From positions 220,813,978-220,877,977 of the forward strand of contig NC_081828.1 in assembly GCF_030867095.1 (NCBI RefSeq): a stretch of 64,000 nucleotides of DNA. The letters run 5' to 3'. The DNA comes from Alligator mississippiensis (lineage: Eukaryota > Chordata > Crocodylia > Alligatoridae). A program made the translations under genes and the position numbers. Shown here piece by piece: positions 1 to 11,352 of the stretch. Numbering within the stretch: the stretch's first letter is position 1; the number at the start of each line of letters is the position of its first letter. The notes under the pieces are model-generated. The model had not been told where the DNA came from and ran no database searches. It worked only from the letters and a program-made list of their open reading frames with translations.

Positions 1-960
1 GCTCTGCGGGTGTTTGACAGTGTTAATCTCCAGCTCCACGGGGACAAAGATTTTGTCCTCTGTCCAAATGATCCTCAAGGTAGTTGGCATGGTCCATGTC
101 AAACCAGTAGGAAGCAAGTGGGCCTAAGATGTGCACAGTCAACAATAAATGGTCTAAAAACTGTCTACCTTGTGGCTGGTGCTCTTCTACACGGAGAAGA
201 TTTGGTCCTTTTCCTTTCCTACTGAGATCTGGCTGAAGGAATAAACTTTTTCGTTCTGTCTGCCGATCTGATGTGTGTTCTTACTTGCTCAATGCAAATA
301 TTTCCTGTTGGATGTACAAATGGTAAAAGACTCTAACGTGGTTCCCAGTCATCGCTTTACAATTGTCAATGCGCTGTGGGAAAATCAGTCTCGATTTATT
401 TGAAGGACTAAAAAATGAGGCACAGTAACTGTGCGGTGCTTGGGTATAATCTGTTGAAGTTCAACTGCCCCTTTTCTCAAAAGAAAAACGTGGTCCCAAT
501 AAAAATAAAATGCTCAGGAAACTTGTGAGCTTGTTCGTGTGTTTCCAGCTGAGGTATTTCAGACCTTCTTCTCTGTGCCTTTAGTACAAGTCTTGCTATT
601 TCTGATGGCGTGGTGTGGGTGCTTTTTCTCTAGCGGGCTGGGTCACGGCAGCGGGACGAGGCACTTGTTGCCTTGCAAGAAGGAGACCGAGTGTGTGGAT
701 CCCCTGGCGTCTCTGGGTTTTCGTGAGTTAAGTCCAGCTACCATCCCCCGTGGCTGTTTAACGTGATGGCCGTAAGCTTTCAGCCGTCTCTACCTAAGTC
801 ATCCCTGAGGGGCTGCTGAGTTTGGGGGGAGCCAAACCTGTCTCTAGTGGGTTATGGAATAGAGGAAATCCCACACAAGTTACTGATTCGTTTTGATGCA
901 CTGGCTGGGGGAGTAGTTAGCTGATTGCACGATTTCACAATGATTACACACTTAATTCAT
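1..960. other. Unassigned single-copy sequence with overlapping poly(A) signals
   Basis: No gene is recognised here. The longest plus-strand open stretches (10-225 and 539-766) have no recognisable domain. Two overlapping AATAAA-type poly(A) signals lie near 498-511, so this could be the 3' end of a transcript that starts left of the window. I see no other copy of this stretch in the window, in contrast to most of what follows. Confidence 0.35.
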
Positions 961-976
961 ACAACACAATTTTATT

Positions 977-1174
977 TTAAAACTCTTTGCTACGTATATA
1001 AGACTGCTTAGCTTTAAGAAACACCACAAACATTAAAAACGCAATAATTACATAGATCAGAAACAATGCTCCGAATGCACTTCCTTCCCAAACAATACTA
1101 TAAGAATTAGTGTTACAAAAACAACTACAATTACAACTAAAAGTTAAATTTGAATCAATACTATTATTTTTCAT
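977..1174 (-). CDS. Small single-pass membrane protein ORF (65 aa), unidentified
   Basis: A 65-residue ORF with a short N-terminal part containing an N-glycosylation sequon (NLT, about residues 9-11) and a Cys/Asn/Ser-rich stretch. A hydrophobic segment at about residues 34-53 could span a membrane, and a short basic tail ends in SYIRSKEF. An AATAAA signal follows the TAA stop directly, so a transcript would have almost no 3' UTR. The codons are strongly A/T-ending, unlike the GC-rich islands downstream. The layout (glycosylated outside, one membrane helix, YIRSK just inside) superficially resembles KCNE potassium-channel subunits, but the ORF is too short and lacks the usual C-terminal region. 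It could instead be a remnant of a viral membrane protein or a chance ORF. Confidence 0.3.
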   Translation of the reverse strand: MKNNSIDSNLTFSCNCSCFCNTNSYSIVWEGSAFGALFLIYVIIAFLMFVVFLKAKQSYIRSKEF

Positions 1175-1230
1175 AATATGCTCACAATCCTAGAATTCCG
1201 AGAAGCCGAATACCAAAATATGGTTTCATT

Positions 1231-1332
1231 CCTCAGTAGTACGATTTAATGGGTTGGCCTCAGTAGTACGGTTCAATGAAACGGGCTCGCCTCAGCAATA
1301 CAGTTCAGTAGGCTGGCCTCAGCAGCGATAGG
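1231..1332. repeat. Short tandem repeat, about 27-32 bp monomer, 3.5 copies
   Basis: Four successive segments start with cctcag(t/c)a(g/a)tac at 1231, 1258, 1290 and 1317. They continue as ggttcaatg...ggctgg variants. Monomer lengths are 27, 32 and 27 bp and the last copy is partial. It lies just upstream of the small membrane ORF on the minus strand. Confidence 0.6.
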
Positions 1333-1339
1333 ACTAAGT

Positions 1340-2165
1340 CCCCTGCCTTCAGTCCCTTTCAGGTGCTCCACGGCTTCAGCGTGAACTAAGAGATTCGTGT
1401 TCACGGAGAGGGTAGTTCAGGTGATCGGTCTGACCCGGGCTGTACTTGACATTTTTCCTTCGTCGTTCCGCAAGTATAGTCACCTCCAAATTGGGACAGT
1501 AAGTTACAGTTTTTACTGAGTGAGCTGCCCTCAGTGGGCTCCTCCTACTCAATCTGTCATTACCCCCAAATTTGGGCTCGGATCTTACTCAACAGATTCT
1601 TTTACCTTTGTTGAGCGTTTTAAATTACCTTTGGGAAACTTCCATATCACTGCAAATGCCCTTTTCTTACCAACCTGGTCAAAAGGCCCCAGGGTTTGAT
1701 CTCTTGGAATTCAGGATATTTGCTCTCTTTGTAAAAGATTTCTAAAGATGAAATTTAAATTAAGACTTGAAGCGAAGTCAGGACCTTTTGCACGTAGTCC
1801 CAAAAACAATGAACTAGATAAGGAGATAAATCTTACCTTCTTCCTGAAACTGGCTAATGGGCAACCTTTACAAACATTCAAACTGTTTCATTCAATATGA
1901 CAAAACCTATTTCATGTAAGTTTTAAAATCCCTTTTTAGTTGAAAAAATAAATTATATTTTTAAGTGTATTACTTTAAGTAGTATTAGGGAAATGTTAAG
2001 TCAGCGACAGTCAGCACGTGTCCCAGGCCCTTGGGCTGGAGGGAGGGCATGGCTATCTTTTAACCATTGAACCAACCAAGCACTTGACTAAGTAGGGGCT
2101 TTTGATCAACGTAGCGTATAACTAAGGTACAACTCTTCCCCCTGTCGGCTGAGTTACACCCACCT
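1340..2165. other. Non-coding stretch without a recognised feature
   Basis: This is AT-leaning, non-repetitive sequence with no long ORF on either strand and no other copy that I can see in the window. It ends where the CpG-rich island begins. Confidence 0.4.
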
Positions 2166-2169
2166 AGCA

Positions 2170-2965
2170 TTTGAGCATCTTAAGCCGAAGCCCAAAGAGA
2201 AGATGCCTCTCCTCCGCGCCGGGGGGGGCCTGGACCGTCACAGGGGCAGGCTCTGGCGTGGCGGGGGAGCACTACAGCGGGAAGAGGCCCCGGCCTGGCT
2301 GCGGTGGCGCGGGATGTGGGCGGTTGCAAGGGGAGCGTGCGGGCTTCTGTGCCCTGACTGGTCCGGCTCCGGTCCTCAGCGGCCCCCTTCACCGGCTTGG
2401 CTGCGGGGGCGGGGCAGCGGCGGCCGCGGCCCCTCTGCGCTGCGGGCACGGGGCGGGTCGGAGGCAGTGGCCCGGCCGGGGCAGAGGGCACGGGCCCTGG
2501 CTCAGGGACGCAGGTCCAGGGCGGCCGGAGCGGAGCGGGGCGGGGCTCGGCGGGCTGCGCCTGCAGCGGGACAGGCACGGCTCCCCTCGGCCTGTGCCGG
2601 GCTCGGGCCGCCGCGCCCCGGAGCGCTCTGCCCGCGGCCCTGGGCTCCGCGCCGTGCGACAGGAAACGTCCGCGAGCGGGCGGGCGGGAGCGGCAGCGGC
2701 AGTGTCCTTCGTGGTGCGGGCGGTGCGTGGAGAGGGGTCCGGTAGCGCGGTGCGTGTCCATGTGCGTGCGCCGTGCGGGGAGAGCACAGGCCATAAGAAA
2801 CCCTGCTACTGTCTGTCTCTCTCTGAAATAAGGGCCGTCGCTTTCGGTGCCCGGCATCGCTGCGGCCGGGGCTCCCTCTGCGCGGGAAGAGGTGCAGGTA
2901 ACGGAGACGGGAGCGGCCTGCCGCGCACCCCGAGAGCGCGGGGAATCGCCTCCGCGCCGCCCCCA
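2170..2965. promoter_or_regulatory. CpG-rich island, promoter-like
   Basis: The sequence is very GC- and CpG-rich with several GC boxes (gggcgggg type). Part of it (about 2330-2480) is related to the CCAAT-box islands near 9.6 and 12.5 kb: the run 'cttctgtg...ctggtccg...tcctcagcggcccc' is shared. The CCAAT boxes of those islands are mostly lost here; 'ctgactggtccgg' stands where they have 'gattggtcc'. Many overlapping ORFs on both strands are an effect of the high GC content and I do not treat them as genes. Confidence 0.5.
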
Positions 2966-3121
2966 TACATATCTCCGTATCTCTCCAGCTCTGAATATCT
3001 GTATCTCTTAATATCTCCAGGTCTAAATATCTGAAGTTCTGTATAAGTGCAGGTTCCTATATCTACATTCCTATATATCTACCTCTCTCAATATCTCGAG
3101 CTCTGAATATCTCCAGCTACA

Positions 3122-3327
3122 TAAGTCTGTCTGTGTGTCTGTGTGTCTGTGTGTATGTATAGTGTGTGTGTGTATGTATGTGTATATATATATATATATA
3201 TAAATATATAGTGTGTAGATATGTGTATATATATATAGTGTGTGTGTGTGTATAGTGTGTGTGTGTGTGTGTACATATGTATAGAGAGTGTTTGTGTGTG
3301 TGTATATATAGAGAGAGAGTGTGTCTT

Positions 3328-3417
<90 letters not shown>

Positions 3418-3479
3418 TGTGTGTGTGTATATAGTGTGTGTGTATTGTGTTTGTATATACATGTATATTGTATATCTAT
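3122..3479. repeat. Compound microsatellite (GT)n, (TA)n, (GATA)n
   Basis: Runs of GT and TA alternate with about twelve GATA units (3330-3378). The block sits inside the minisatellite. A closely related compound block at about 15345-15615 has lost most of the GATA run, which shows that the whole neighbourhood was duplicated. Confidence 0.9.
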
Positions 3480-4533
3480 ATCCAGCTCGGTATATCTTCA
3501 GCTGTGTTTATCTACAGCTTCATATATCTACATCTCTATGTATCTACCTCTCTGCATATCTTCATCTTTGAAGAGCTCCAGCGTCATATATCTACCTGTA
3601 TATATGTGTCCAGGTCAGTATATCTTCAGCTCTGTATATATCTAGCTTCATATATCTACATCTCTATGTATCTACCTCTCTGAATATCTCCAGCTCTGAA
3701 TATCTCCAGCTCTGAATATTTCCATCTATCAATATTTCCACCTCTGAATATCTCCAGCTATTAATATCTTCATCTCCGAATATCTCCAACTCTGTATAGC
3801 TCCAGCTCTGAATAACTGCAGCGCTCAATATCTCCAGCTTTCTATGTCTACCTGTCTATATATTTCCACCTCTTCATATCTCCAGCTTCGTAGATCTACA
3901 TCTCTATATCTGTACCTCGCTGAATATCTCCAGCTTTGAATAACTCCAGCTTCATATGTCGACATCTCTACATATGTCCAGATCTAGGTATCTCCTGATT
4001 CATATGCCTACATCTCTATATATCTCCAGCTCTGAATATCTCCAGCTTCCTATATCTACATCTCTCTATTTCTAGAGCTCTACATATCTCCAGATTCTTA
4101 CCTCTACATATTTCTATATCTACCTCTCTGAATATCTCCAGCTCTGCATATCTCAAGGTCTAAATCTCTCCAGCTATCAATATCTCCAGCTCTGAATAGC
4201 TCCAGCTTTCTGTATCTACCTGTCTATATATCTCCAGCTCTGCACATCTCCAGCTTCATCGATCTACATCTCTGTATATCTACCTTCCTGAATATCTCCA
4301 GGTCTCAATATCTGGAGCTCTGCAGATCTCCAGCTCTGAAGAGATCCAGCTTTATATACAGAGACCTGTATATATCTATATGCAGCTCAGTATATCTTCA
4401 GCTCTGTATAGCTCCGGCTTCATATATCTACATCTCTACATATGTCCAGCTCTATATACCTTCAGATTCATATCTCTACATCTCTATATATCTACTGCTC
4501 TCTACATCTGAATAGCTCCATCTTCATATATGT

Positions 4534-4894
<361 letters not shown>

Positions 4895-5040
4895 GCTCAG
4901 TATATCTACCTGTCAATATATCTCCAGATTCATATATCTCCACCTGTGAATAGCTCCAGCTCTGAATAGGTCCAGCATTATATAGCTACCTGTCTGTATA
5001 TCTCCAGCTCTGCTTATCTCAGATTTATATATCTACATAT

Positions 5041-6707
5041 GGTAGTTTAGGCCAAGGGATGTTATTGTCATGGGTGACCGAAAGTACCCAGCCATGTGCT
5101 GGGTGGTCTGACCGCTCGCGTTGGTTCCTGGCTGTATTAGAGGACCTTCACCTTATCGAGGAAGTGCACAGCCTCACTAGGGGTAACGCCTTGCTGGACC
5201 TGGTCCTGGCCATTAGGGATGACCTGGTGAGGGGATTGCAGGTCCTTGACCCCCTGGGCAATAGTGATCCTCACCTGCTGGATTTCACTATCCAATGCTG
5301 GGTGTCAAGGGCTTACACCAAGGCTAAAGCCCTTGACTTCAGAAGTGCCAACATCAGTGAGCTTAGGAGACAAGCCGGGGAGGCACTGAGGGCCCAGAAG
5401 GGAGAGGAGATGGAAGTCCATGAGGGATGGTTGTGACTTTAGGGGGGCGATCCTCCAGGCCCAAAGGTTAACAGTCCCTGAGAGAAGCAAGTGGGGTAAG
5501 AGTGCTCAGAAACCCCCTTGGCTCAGCAAGGGCACTCAGCAATGCCTGAGGACTAAAAGTGGGGCGTACAACCAGTGGAAGGGAGGAGCTGTCACCAAGG
5601 AGGAGTACTCCTCTTCCCGGGAGTGTAGGAGGGCTATGAGGAAGGTAGAGATGGAGCTCAGGCTAGCGTCCAGGATTACGGACAACAACAAGTCCTTTTT
5701 CAAGTCCATTGGGAGCAAGAAGAGGGCACCAGGCAATGTCGGGCCACTGCAAGAGGCAAACGGTCATCTGGTGGCTACAGCAGACAAGAAAGCTGATATT
5801 TGTAACCATGTCTTTGCCTCTGTTTTCTTGAACAGGGACCGGGATATCCCACCTACCAGAGGTCGGGACAATCTCGGGGATAGCTCTGTTAGGCCTTCAG
5901 TGAGCGGAGAGGTAGTTAGGGATCTTCTGGAAGGGCTAGACATATTTAAATCTGCAGGTCCGGATGCCCTCCACCCAAGGGTGTTGAGGGAGCTGGCAGG
6001 GGTCATCGCGGAGCCCTTGGCCCGGCTGTCTGAGCATTCGTGGTCATCTGGCCGGGCGCCGCGGGATTGGAAACTGGCTAACGTTTCCCCAATTTTCAAG
6101 GAAGGGAGGAAGGAGGACCCAAGTAAGTATAGGCCTGCAAGCCTCACCTCGTTGCTCAGGAAGATCTTGGAGAGAATCATCCAGGAGCACATCAGTGGGG
6201 GGCCTGCAGGGGAGATCACGCTCAGGGGCAATCAGCATGGGTTCATCAAAGGCAGGTCCTGCCTGACCAATCTGATTGCCTTTTATGACCAAGTAACTAA
6301 ATCCTTGGATCGTGGTGTCGCTTTGGACGTAGTCTTTCTAGACTTTAAGAAGACCTTTGACACTGTCCCTCACCCCATCCTCATCAATAAATTAAGCGAC
6401 TGTGGCATTGATGCCTACACAGTTGGATGGGTAAAAAATTGGCTGATGGGGCGTACCCAGAGAGCCAGGTTGTACTCAGCCTGGCGAGATGTGAGCAGTG
6501 GGCTCCCCCAGGCCTCGGTCCTCGGGCCCACGCTCTTTGACTTCTTCATCAGTGACTTGGACGAGGGGGTGGGAAGCACGCTGCCCAGGTTTGCTGATGA
6601 CAGATGTGGGGCGAGGTGGACACACTTGACGGGAGAAAGAGGCCGCAACTAGATTTAGACAGACCACAAAAGTGGGCAGATGACAATAGGATGGGGTTCG
6701 GCGTAGA
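5041..6707 (+). pseudogene. CR1 LINE fragment, endonuclease C-end and reverse transcriptase (5' part)
   Basis: CR1-family non-LTR retrotransposon ORF2, truncated at both ends. Frame 1 (to about 5436) encodes the end of the apurinic-type endonuclease with the GNSDPH motif, a changed form of the usual G-x-SDH. A frameshift near 5420-5436 leads into frame 2, which is open to 6652. There the reverse transcriptase carries [21 protein letters not shown] (motif A, catalytic Asp), [11 protein letters not shown] (motif B, normally PQG) and RFADD (motif C). The frame is lost again at about 6605. The copy sits inside the minisatellite, and its continuation lies beyond the solo LTR at 7439. It is not functional. 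Confidence 0.88.
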
Positions 6708-7438
6708 TGTCATGACCCAAAGGGTATGATTTTGTGCGCGCTTCGGCACTGCAGAATTATTTCCCGCCACAGGAGCTTTCTTTGCAGGGTGCAATTCTCA
6801 GTTGCATAGAGAAAACCCCGGGGCAAAGGAGTTCCCGCCACCCGCATGCAAATTTGTGTCCCACTAGTGGCTGTTTCTAAATTATTCCCACGTGGCGGCT
6901 AGCGATTGGCTTGCTAGCCGTATAAGAGGCTCGAGCGGTTTCTGCCCAAGTTGGAGGAGGAGAAGGAGGACTTCACATCTCGTGAAGAACTCTCAGCGCG
7001 CTGTGGAGCGCAACGAACCCAGCGTGTGCCTTAAGAAGGAAAAGGGGGGCCTGATCAACCTCTAGCCGCTCCCCGTCGCCGAAACGCTATCCCTCGACGA
7101 ACCCCTTCCCTGCGCGCTCGGTCCACGGAGCCTAACAAACTTCGTGTGTGTGTGTGTGTGTATCCAGAGCTCTGGCCGAGTTGTTTCAAGAGGCTCGAGT
7201 TTTCTACGGGTCTTGTTCGTATGAGTTTTCTTGTCGTTTGTAACTGCAACTTAAGCAAAGTTTTTCCTGCCTGCACCGCGACCATCTACGGTGTAAGTAA
7301 AATACTCTTTAATCAACCGCTACGAGTCCGTGCCTAATTCTAGTCCGTCGTGCCGAATTCCCCGACCCACGTGCCAGGGCTGCTGGCCGCAGCCCGCCGC
7401 GCGCTCCCGAGGGCCTCGGACCGCTCCCGGCCCGCACA
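6708..7438 (+). mobile_element. Solo LTR of an endogenous retrovirus with 5-bp target duplication
   Basis: The sequence starts with TGTCATGACC and ends with CCCGCACA (TG...CA). It is the same LTR family as the two LTRs of the provirus at 25.5-29.1 kb, here on the plus strand. It is flanked by a perfect 5-bp direct repeat 'gtaga' (6703-6707 and 7439-7443). U3 contains an inverted CCAAT box (gattgg, 6904-6909) followed by TATAAG at 6921-6926, a normal core-promoter spacing. A short GT run lies at 7143-7161. It interrupts the CR1 ORF2, whose text resumes after the second 'gtaga'. It was formed by recombination between two LTRs that deleted the internal region. Confidence 0.93.
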
Positions 7439-7568
7439 GTAGACAAATGCAGGGTGCTGCGCCTGGGGACAAGGACTCCACAGCACACATACGGGCTGGG
7501 GAGTTCCCCTCTTGAAAGCACAAAGGCGGAGTGGGATCTTGGAGTCATTATTGACTCTAGGTCAAATG
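7439..7568 (+). pseudogene. CR1 LINE fragment, continuation after the solo LTR
   Basis: This short piece encodes, in pieces, the conserved region after the CR1 catalytic motif (D-K-C-x-V-L-x-L-G, then E-x-D-L-G-V-I-I-D). It continues directly from 6707 once the LTR and one copy of the 5-bp repeat are ignored. CR1 homology stops near 7568 and minisatellite sequence follows. Confidence 0.85.
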
Positions 7569-8290
7569 TGTCTAGCTATCGGTATCTCCAGGTCTAGATA
7601 TCTGCAGCTGTGAATATCTCCAGGTCTAAATACTGGCACCTCTGAATACCTCCAACTCTGAAGAGCTCTAGCTGCATATATCTACCTGTGTGTGTGTATA
7701 GATCTATATATCTATCTGCAGCTCAGTATATCCTTCAGCTCTGTATATCTCTAGCTTCATATATGTACTTCTCTCTATATCACCAGCTCTCTACATGTCC
7801 AGATTCATATATCTCTATCTCTATATAGCTATCTGTCTGAATATCTGCAGCTGTGAATAGCTCCAGCTTCTACCTCTCTAAATATCGACCTTATTATATA
7901 CATCCAGCTCTGAATATCTCGAGCGCTGAAGAATCCCAGCTCTGTATGTCTCCAGCTTCATCTATCGACATGTCTATATATCTATGTCTCTATATATCTC
8001 CATTTCTGAATATGTCCATCGCTGTATATCTCCAGCTCTCTATATATTTGCATCTCTTTTTATCTCCAGCTCTATATATGTTCAGCTTTCATTATGTAGG
8101 TCTCTAAATATGTCCATATCTGTATATAGATGCATATATCCCCCGGTTCATATATCCCGAGGTGCATATATCTCCAGCTGTAACTCTCTCTCTCTCTCTC
8201 TCTCTTAATATGTCTATATTTGTGTATTTTTCTCTCTAGATATCCAGCTGCACATAACTTCAGCTCTGCGTAGCTCCAGATCTAACAACC
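7569..8290. repeat. Minisatellite 'atatctccagctctga', second block
   Basis: The same degenerate family as 2966-5040, with variants such as 'cttcatctatcgacatgtc' and a (CT)n run at 8183-8205. It is the right-hand side of the minisatellite that the CR1 fragment interrupts. Confidence 0.88.
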
Positions 8291-8940
8291 TGTGTCTGTT
8301 CATCTATGCTGTGTCCGCATTCATTGCAGGACGGAGCCGGCGTGGTTAACACGCCCCTGTGCTCCCTGGCTGTTGCTTTTGCTCTCATAGTGAAGTTCAT
8401 GCCTTCATCGTCACACTGGGGGCAGGGGTAGAGCTTTCCCCAGGGGCCTGTTGTTTTGAGTGCTTGCTCTCCGGCACTTTGAAGAGCTGTGACAGTCAGC
8501 TCTCAGGTGCAGGGTTTTCCACTTCTCCTGAAAGCGGGCTCTTCCCCAGCCCGTGCTTAGGCTCCCGCCATCACTGCTGAGCTCTTAACCACCGGGCCGG
8601 TATCTAGGGCAGGGTCAGAGCACAGTGTCACCTTGCTGAGGCGCCGAGATCAGCCCTTGTCTGCCCGAAGGAGGCTCGCGCCGCGCCCCCCGCCCCCCAG
8701 CCTCCCCGCGTTGGGGAGTTGAGCTTGAAGCTGTTTGTCTGTCCCGGGGCCCCTGTTCTCTCCTCCTCCCGCCCGGGAAGCCACCCTGCCTCCTCGATGT
8801 GCCGGCAGGGTTTTGTTTCCTCGGCCTTTGAAGCCGGCTGCTCCGCGCAGGGTGAAGCGCAGGGAGGGCGTGGGCACGTCGGCGAACCCGCCGCCGCTCG
8901 GTGCTGTCCTGCGGCGATAGATAGCTACCGTGTAGGAAAG
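8291..8940. other. GC-rich segment of the duplicated block, no gene recognised
   Basis: It contains the recurring text 'cttgaagctgtttgtctgtcccggggcccc' family (8725-8755), also seen near 9.83, 11.09, 20.36, 25.34, 33.95, 37.18 and 42.34 kb. The wide ORFs here are antisense or GC-driven and have no recognisable domain. Confidence 0.5.
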
Positions 8941-10216
8941 GAATGGCCTCAGTGCCGCCCTCCTGTGGCGCGCGCCGCCTTGCAGCCAGGAGAGAAGGGC
9001 GGCGAAGTCGGGAAAGGGTCGGGCCCGGCGGCGTGTTCCGCTCGGGGTTTCGCGGCTGGGGATCCTGGCACGTCAAAAAATGGGCCCAGTGCCCCGGGCC
9101 GGAGCTTCGCACTGGGCACGGCAGCCAGGAAATTCAGCCGGAGAAATCAAAGCAGGCCCGGTGCTGCCGTGCCGTGCCGTGCCGCACAGCGGCATTGCAG
9201 CCGGGCGACAAGGGCCGAAACGGAGCAAGCAGGTCGGTGCCGCCGGGCCGCGGGTCTACGAGCACGTTGCAGCCGGGCGGGAAAGGCGGAGAGCGCGGAG
9301 GAGAAAAGGCCTCGCTCGCTCGCTCGCTCGCTCGGGGCGTCCCCAGAGCAGTGAGCGCGGCCGGGACAGACACACGAGTCACGGACATTCATTCCGGGCC
9401 GGGATCGCAGGCCCGCCTTTTCATTGGCCAACTTGAGACGTGAGGCGATTGGGTGGAGTGGCCGCATGGGCGGGGTTAGCGTCGCCCCGCCCTTCTTGGT
9501 TCTCATTGGCTTTTGCCAGGAATGGGGCGGGTCCAAGACACCCCGCCCCGTCGCATTCTGATTGGCTGCCCGGCCATGGTGGGGGTGTGCAGGCTTCTGT
9601 GCGCCGATTGGTCCAACTCGGATCCTCAGCGGCCCCGGTCGGCTCGTTGTGTCTCCTGTTCCGGACCCGCTGCGCCCGGAGCCCACGTCCCGGTGCAGCC
9701 CCGCACACCCGGCCGGGGCCGGAGAGCTGCGGCGGCATGTTCTGGCGACGTGCGGGTGGTGCGGGACGCCGCGTTCCCAGGGCGCGGGGCCTGTCGGGCT
9801 CTGGTCTGCGATGGGGGTTGCAGCGTGAGGCTGTTTGATTGTCCCGGGGCCCCTTTTCTCTCCGCCTGCCGCCTGGGCAGCCTCCCTGTCTCCTCCATGT
9901 GATGTTCTCGGCCTTTCAACCCCACCCGGTCCGTGGAGAGAGGGCGGCACGGAGCCGGCTTCGCTCCGGGTCCGTATCTGCGGGCTCCAAGCCCCGCTCC
10001 AGCCCCCGACGGGCGGCGCCGAGCCGGCTGGGGTGCCCGCCCGGGTCTCCCCGCCGCAATGCCCGGCGCGGCCACAGGAGGGCGGCTCTGAGCCCGGCGT
10101 TGGTCTCTGCCTCAGTGTTAAGACATATCCGGGTCAGTGCTGCCCTCCTGTGGTGCGCTCCGCGCACTGCAGCCACGAGGAGCGGCGCTGCTCGGTGCTG
10201 CCCTCCTGTGGTGCCG
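8941..10216. repeat. Tandem duplication, left copy (about 1.25 kb)
   Basis: This segment is repeated at 10219-11352. From 9421 to about 9890 the two copies match at a constant offset of 1254 bp with only about three differences seen by eye. The parts on either side have clearly more substitutions and several indels, for example a shorter CTCG run in the right copy (9309-9334 versus 10574-10589). It contains the CCAAT-box core and several copies of the 'gctgccctcctgtgg' motif. Confidence 0.85.
9421..9611. promoter_or_regulatory. Promoter-like module with five inverted CCAAT boxes (copy 1)
   Basis: Inverted CCAAT cores (ATTGG) lie at 9423, 9447, 9504, 9560 and 9606, the last four spaced 46-57 bp apart. 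GC boxes lie between them (9468-9475 and 9524-9531). No TATA box is evident. Multiple CCAAT boxes at such spacing are typical of NF-Y-dependent CpG-island promoters. Transcription direction cannot be read from the sequence. Confidence 0.7.
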
Positions 10217-10218
10217 TG

Positions 10219-11352
10219 TATTAAAGGAATGCCTCAGTGCTGCCCTCCTGTGGGTCACTCTCCGCATTGCAGGTAGGAGAGGAGGGCGGAGAAGGGGGAA
10301 AAAGGGCTGGGCCGCCGGCGCGTTTCTACCGGGGCTTCGGGGTCCGGAGACCCTGGCACGTCACAAAACGGGCCCAGTCCGGAGCTCCGCGCTGGGCACG
10401 GCAGCCAGAAACTCAGCCGCACAAATAAAACCAGGCCCGGGGCTGCCGTCGCGTCCTGCAGAGCGGCATTGCAGCCAGGCGACAAGGGTCGAGAGAGAGA
10501 GGCAAGCAGCTGTGGCTCTGACAGCACGTTTCAGCCGGGCGGAAAAGGCGGAGAGAGAGGAGGAAAAAAGGCCTCGCTCGCTCGCTCGGGGCGTCCCCAG
10601 AGCAGAGAGCGCGGCCGGGACAGACACACGAGTCACTGACTTTCGTTCCGGGCCGGGATCGCAGGCCCGCCTTTTCATTGGCCAACTTGAGACGTGAGGC
10701 GATTGGGTGGAGTGGCCGCATGGGCGGGGTTAGCGTCGCCCCGCCCTTCTTGGTTCTCATTGGCTTTTGCCAGGAATGGGGCGGGTCCAAGACACCCCGC
10801 CCCGTCGCATTCTGATTGGCTGCCCGGCCATGGTGGGGGTGTGCAGGCTTCTGTGCGCCGATTGGTCCAACTCGGATCCTCAGCGGCCCCGGTCGGCTCG
10901 TTGTGTCTCCTGTTCCGGACCCGCTGCGCCCGGAGCCCACGTCCCGGTGCAGCCCCGCACACCCGGCCGGGGCCGGAGAGCTGCGGCGGCATGTTCTGGC
11001 GACGTGCGGGTGGTGCGGGACGCCGCGTTCCCAGGGCGCGGGGCCTGTCGGGCTCTGGTCTGCGGTGGGGGTTGCAGCGTGAAGCTGTTTGATTGTCCCG
11101 GGGCCCCTTTTCTCTCCGCCTGCCGCCTGGGCAGCCTCCCTGTCACCTCCATGTGATTTTCTCGGCTTTGAAACCCCGCCTGCTCCGCGCAGGGAGGGTG
11201 GCACGGAGTCGGCTTCGTTCCGGGTCGCTTTCTCCTCGCTCCAAGCCCCGCTCCAGCCCCAGGCGGGCGGCGCGGAGCCGAGCCGGCTGGGGTGCCCGCC
11301 CGGGTCTCCCCGCCGCAATGCCCGGCGCGGCCACAGGAGGGCGGCTCTGAGC
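10219..11352. repeat. Tandem duplication, right copy
   Basis: Partner of 8941-10216. The central part is almost identical, while the part after about 11160 is more diverged, then nearly identical again at 11280-11350 ('gccggctggggtgcccgccc'). This mosaic suggests later sequence homogenisation of parts of the repeat. Confidence 0.85.
10675..10865. promoter_or_regulatory. Promoter-like module with five inverted CCAAT boxes (copy 2)
   Basis: Copy of 9421-9611, offset by 1254 bp and identical in all five CCAAT boxes and both GC boxes as far as I can compare. The spacing is unchanged. Confidence 0.7.

Noticed and set aside
977-1174. KCNE family gene
   Set aside because: Only the topology and a short YIRSK string match. 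The conserved C-terminal region is absent and the length is half of the family, so no gene symbol is given.
3330-3378. GATA run as proof of a sex chromosome
   Set aside because: GATA runs also occur on autosomes and at telomeres. One run is not evidence enough, so it is kept only as a suggestion.
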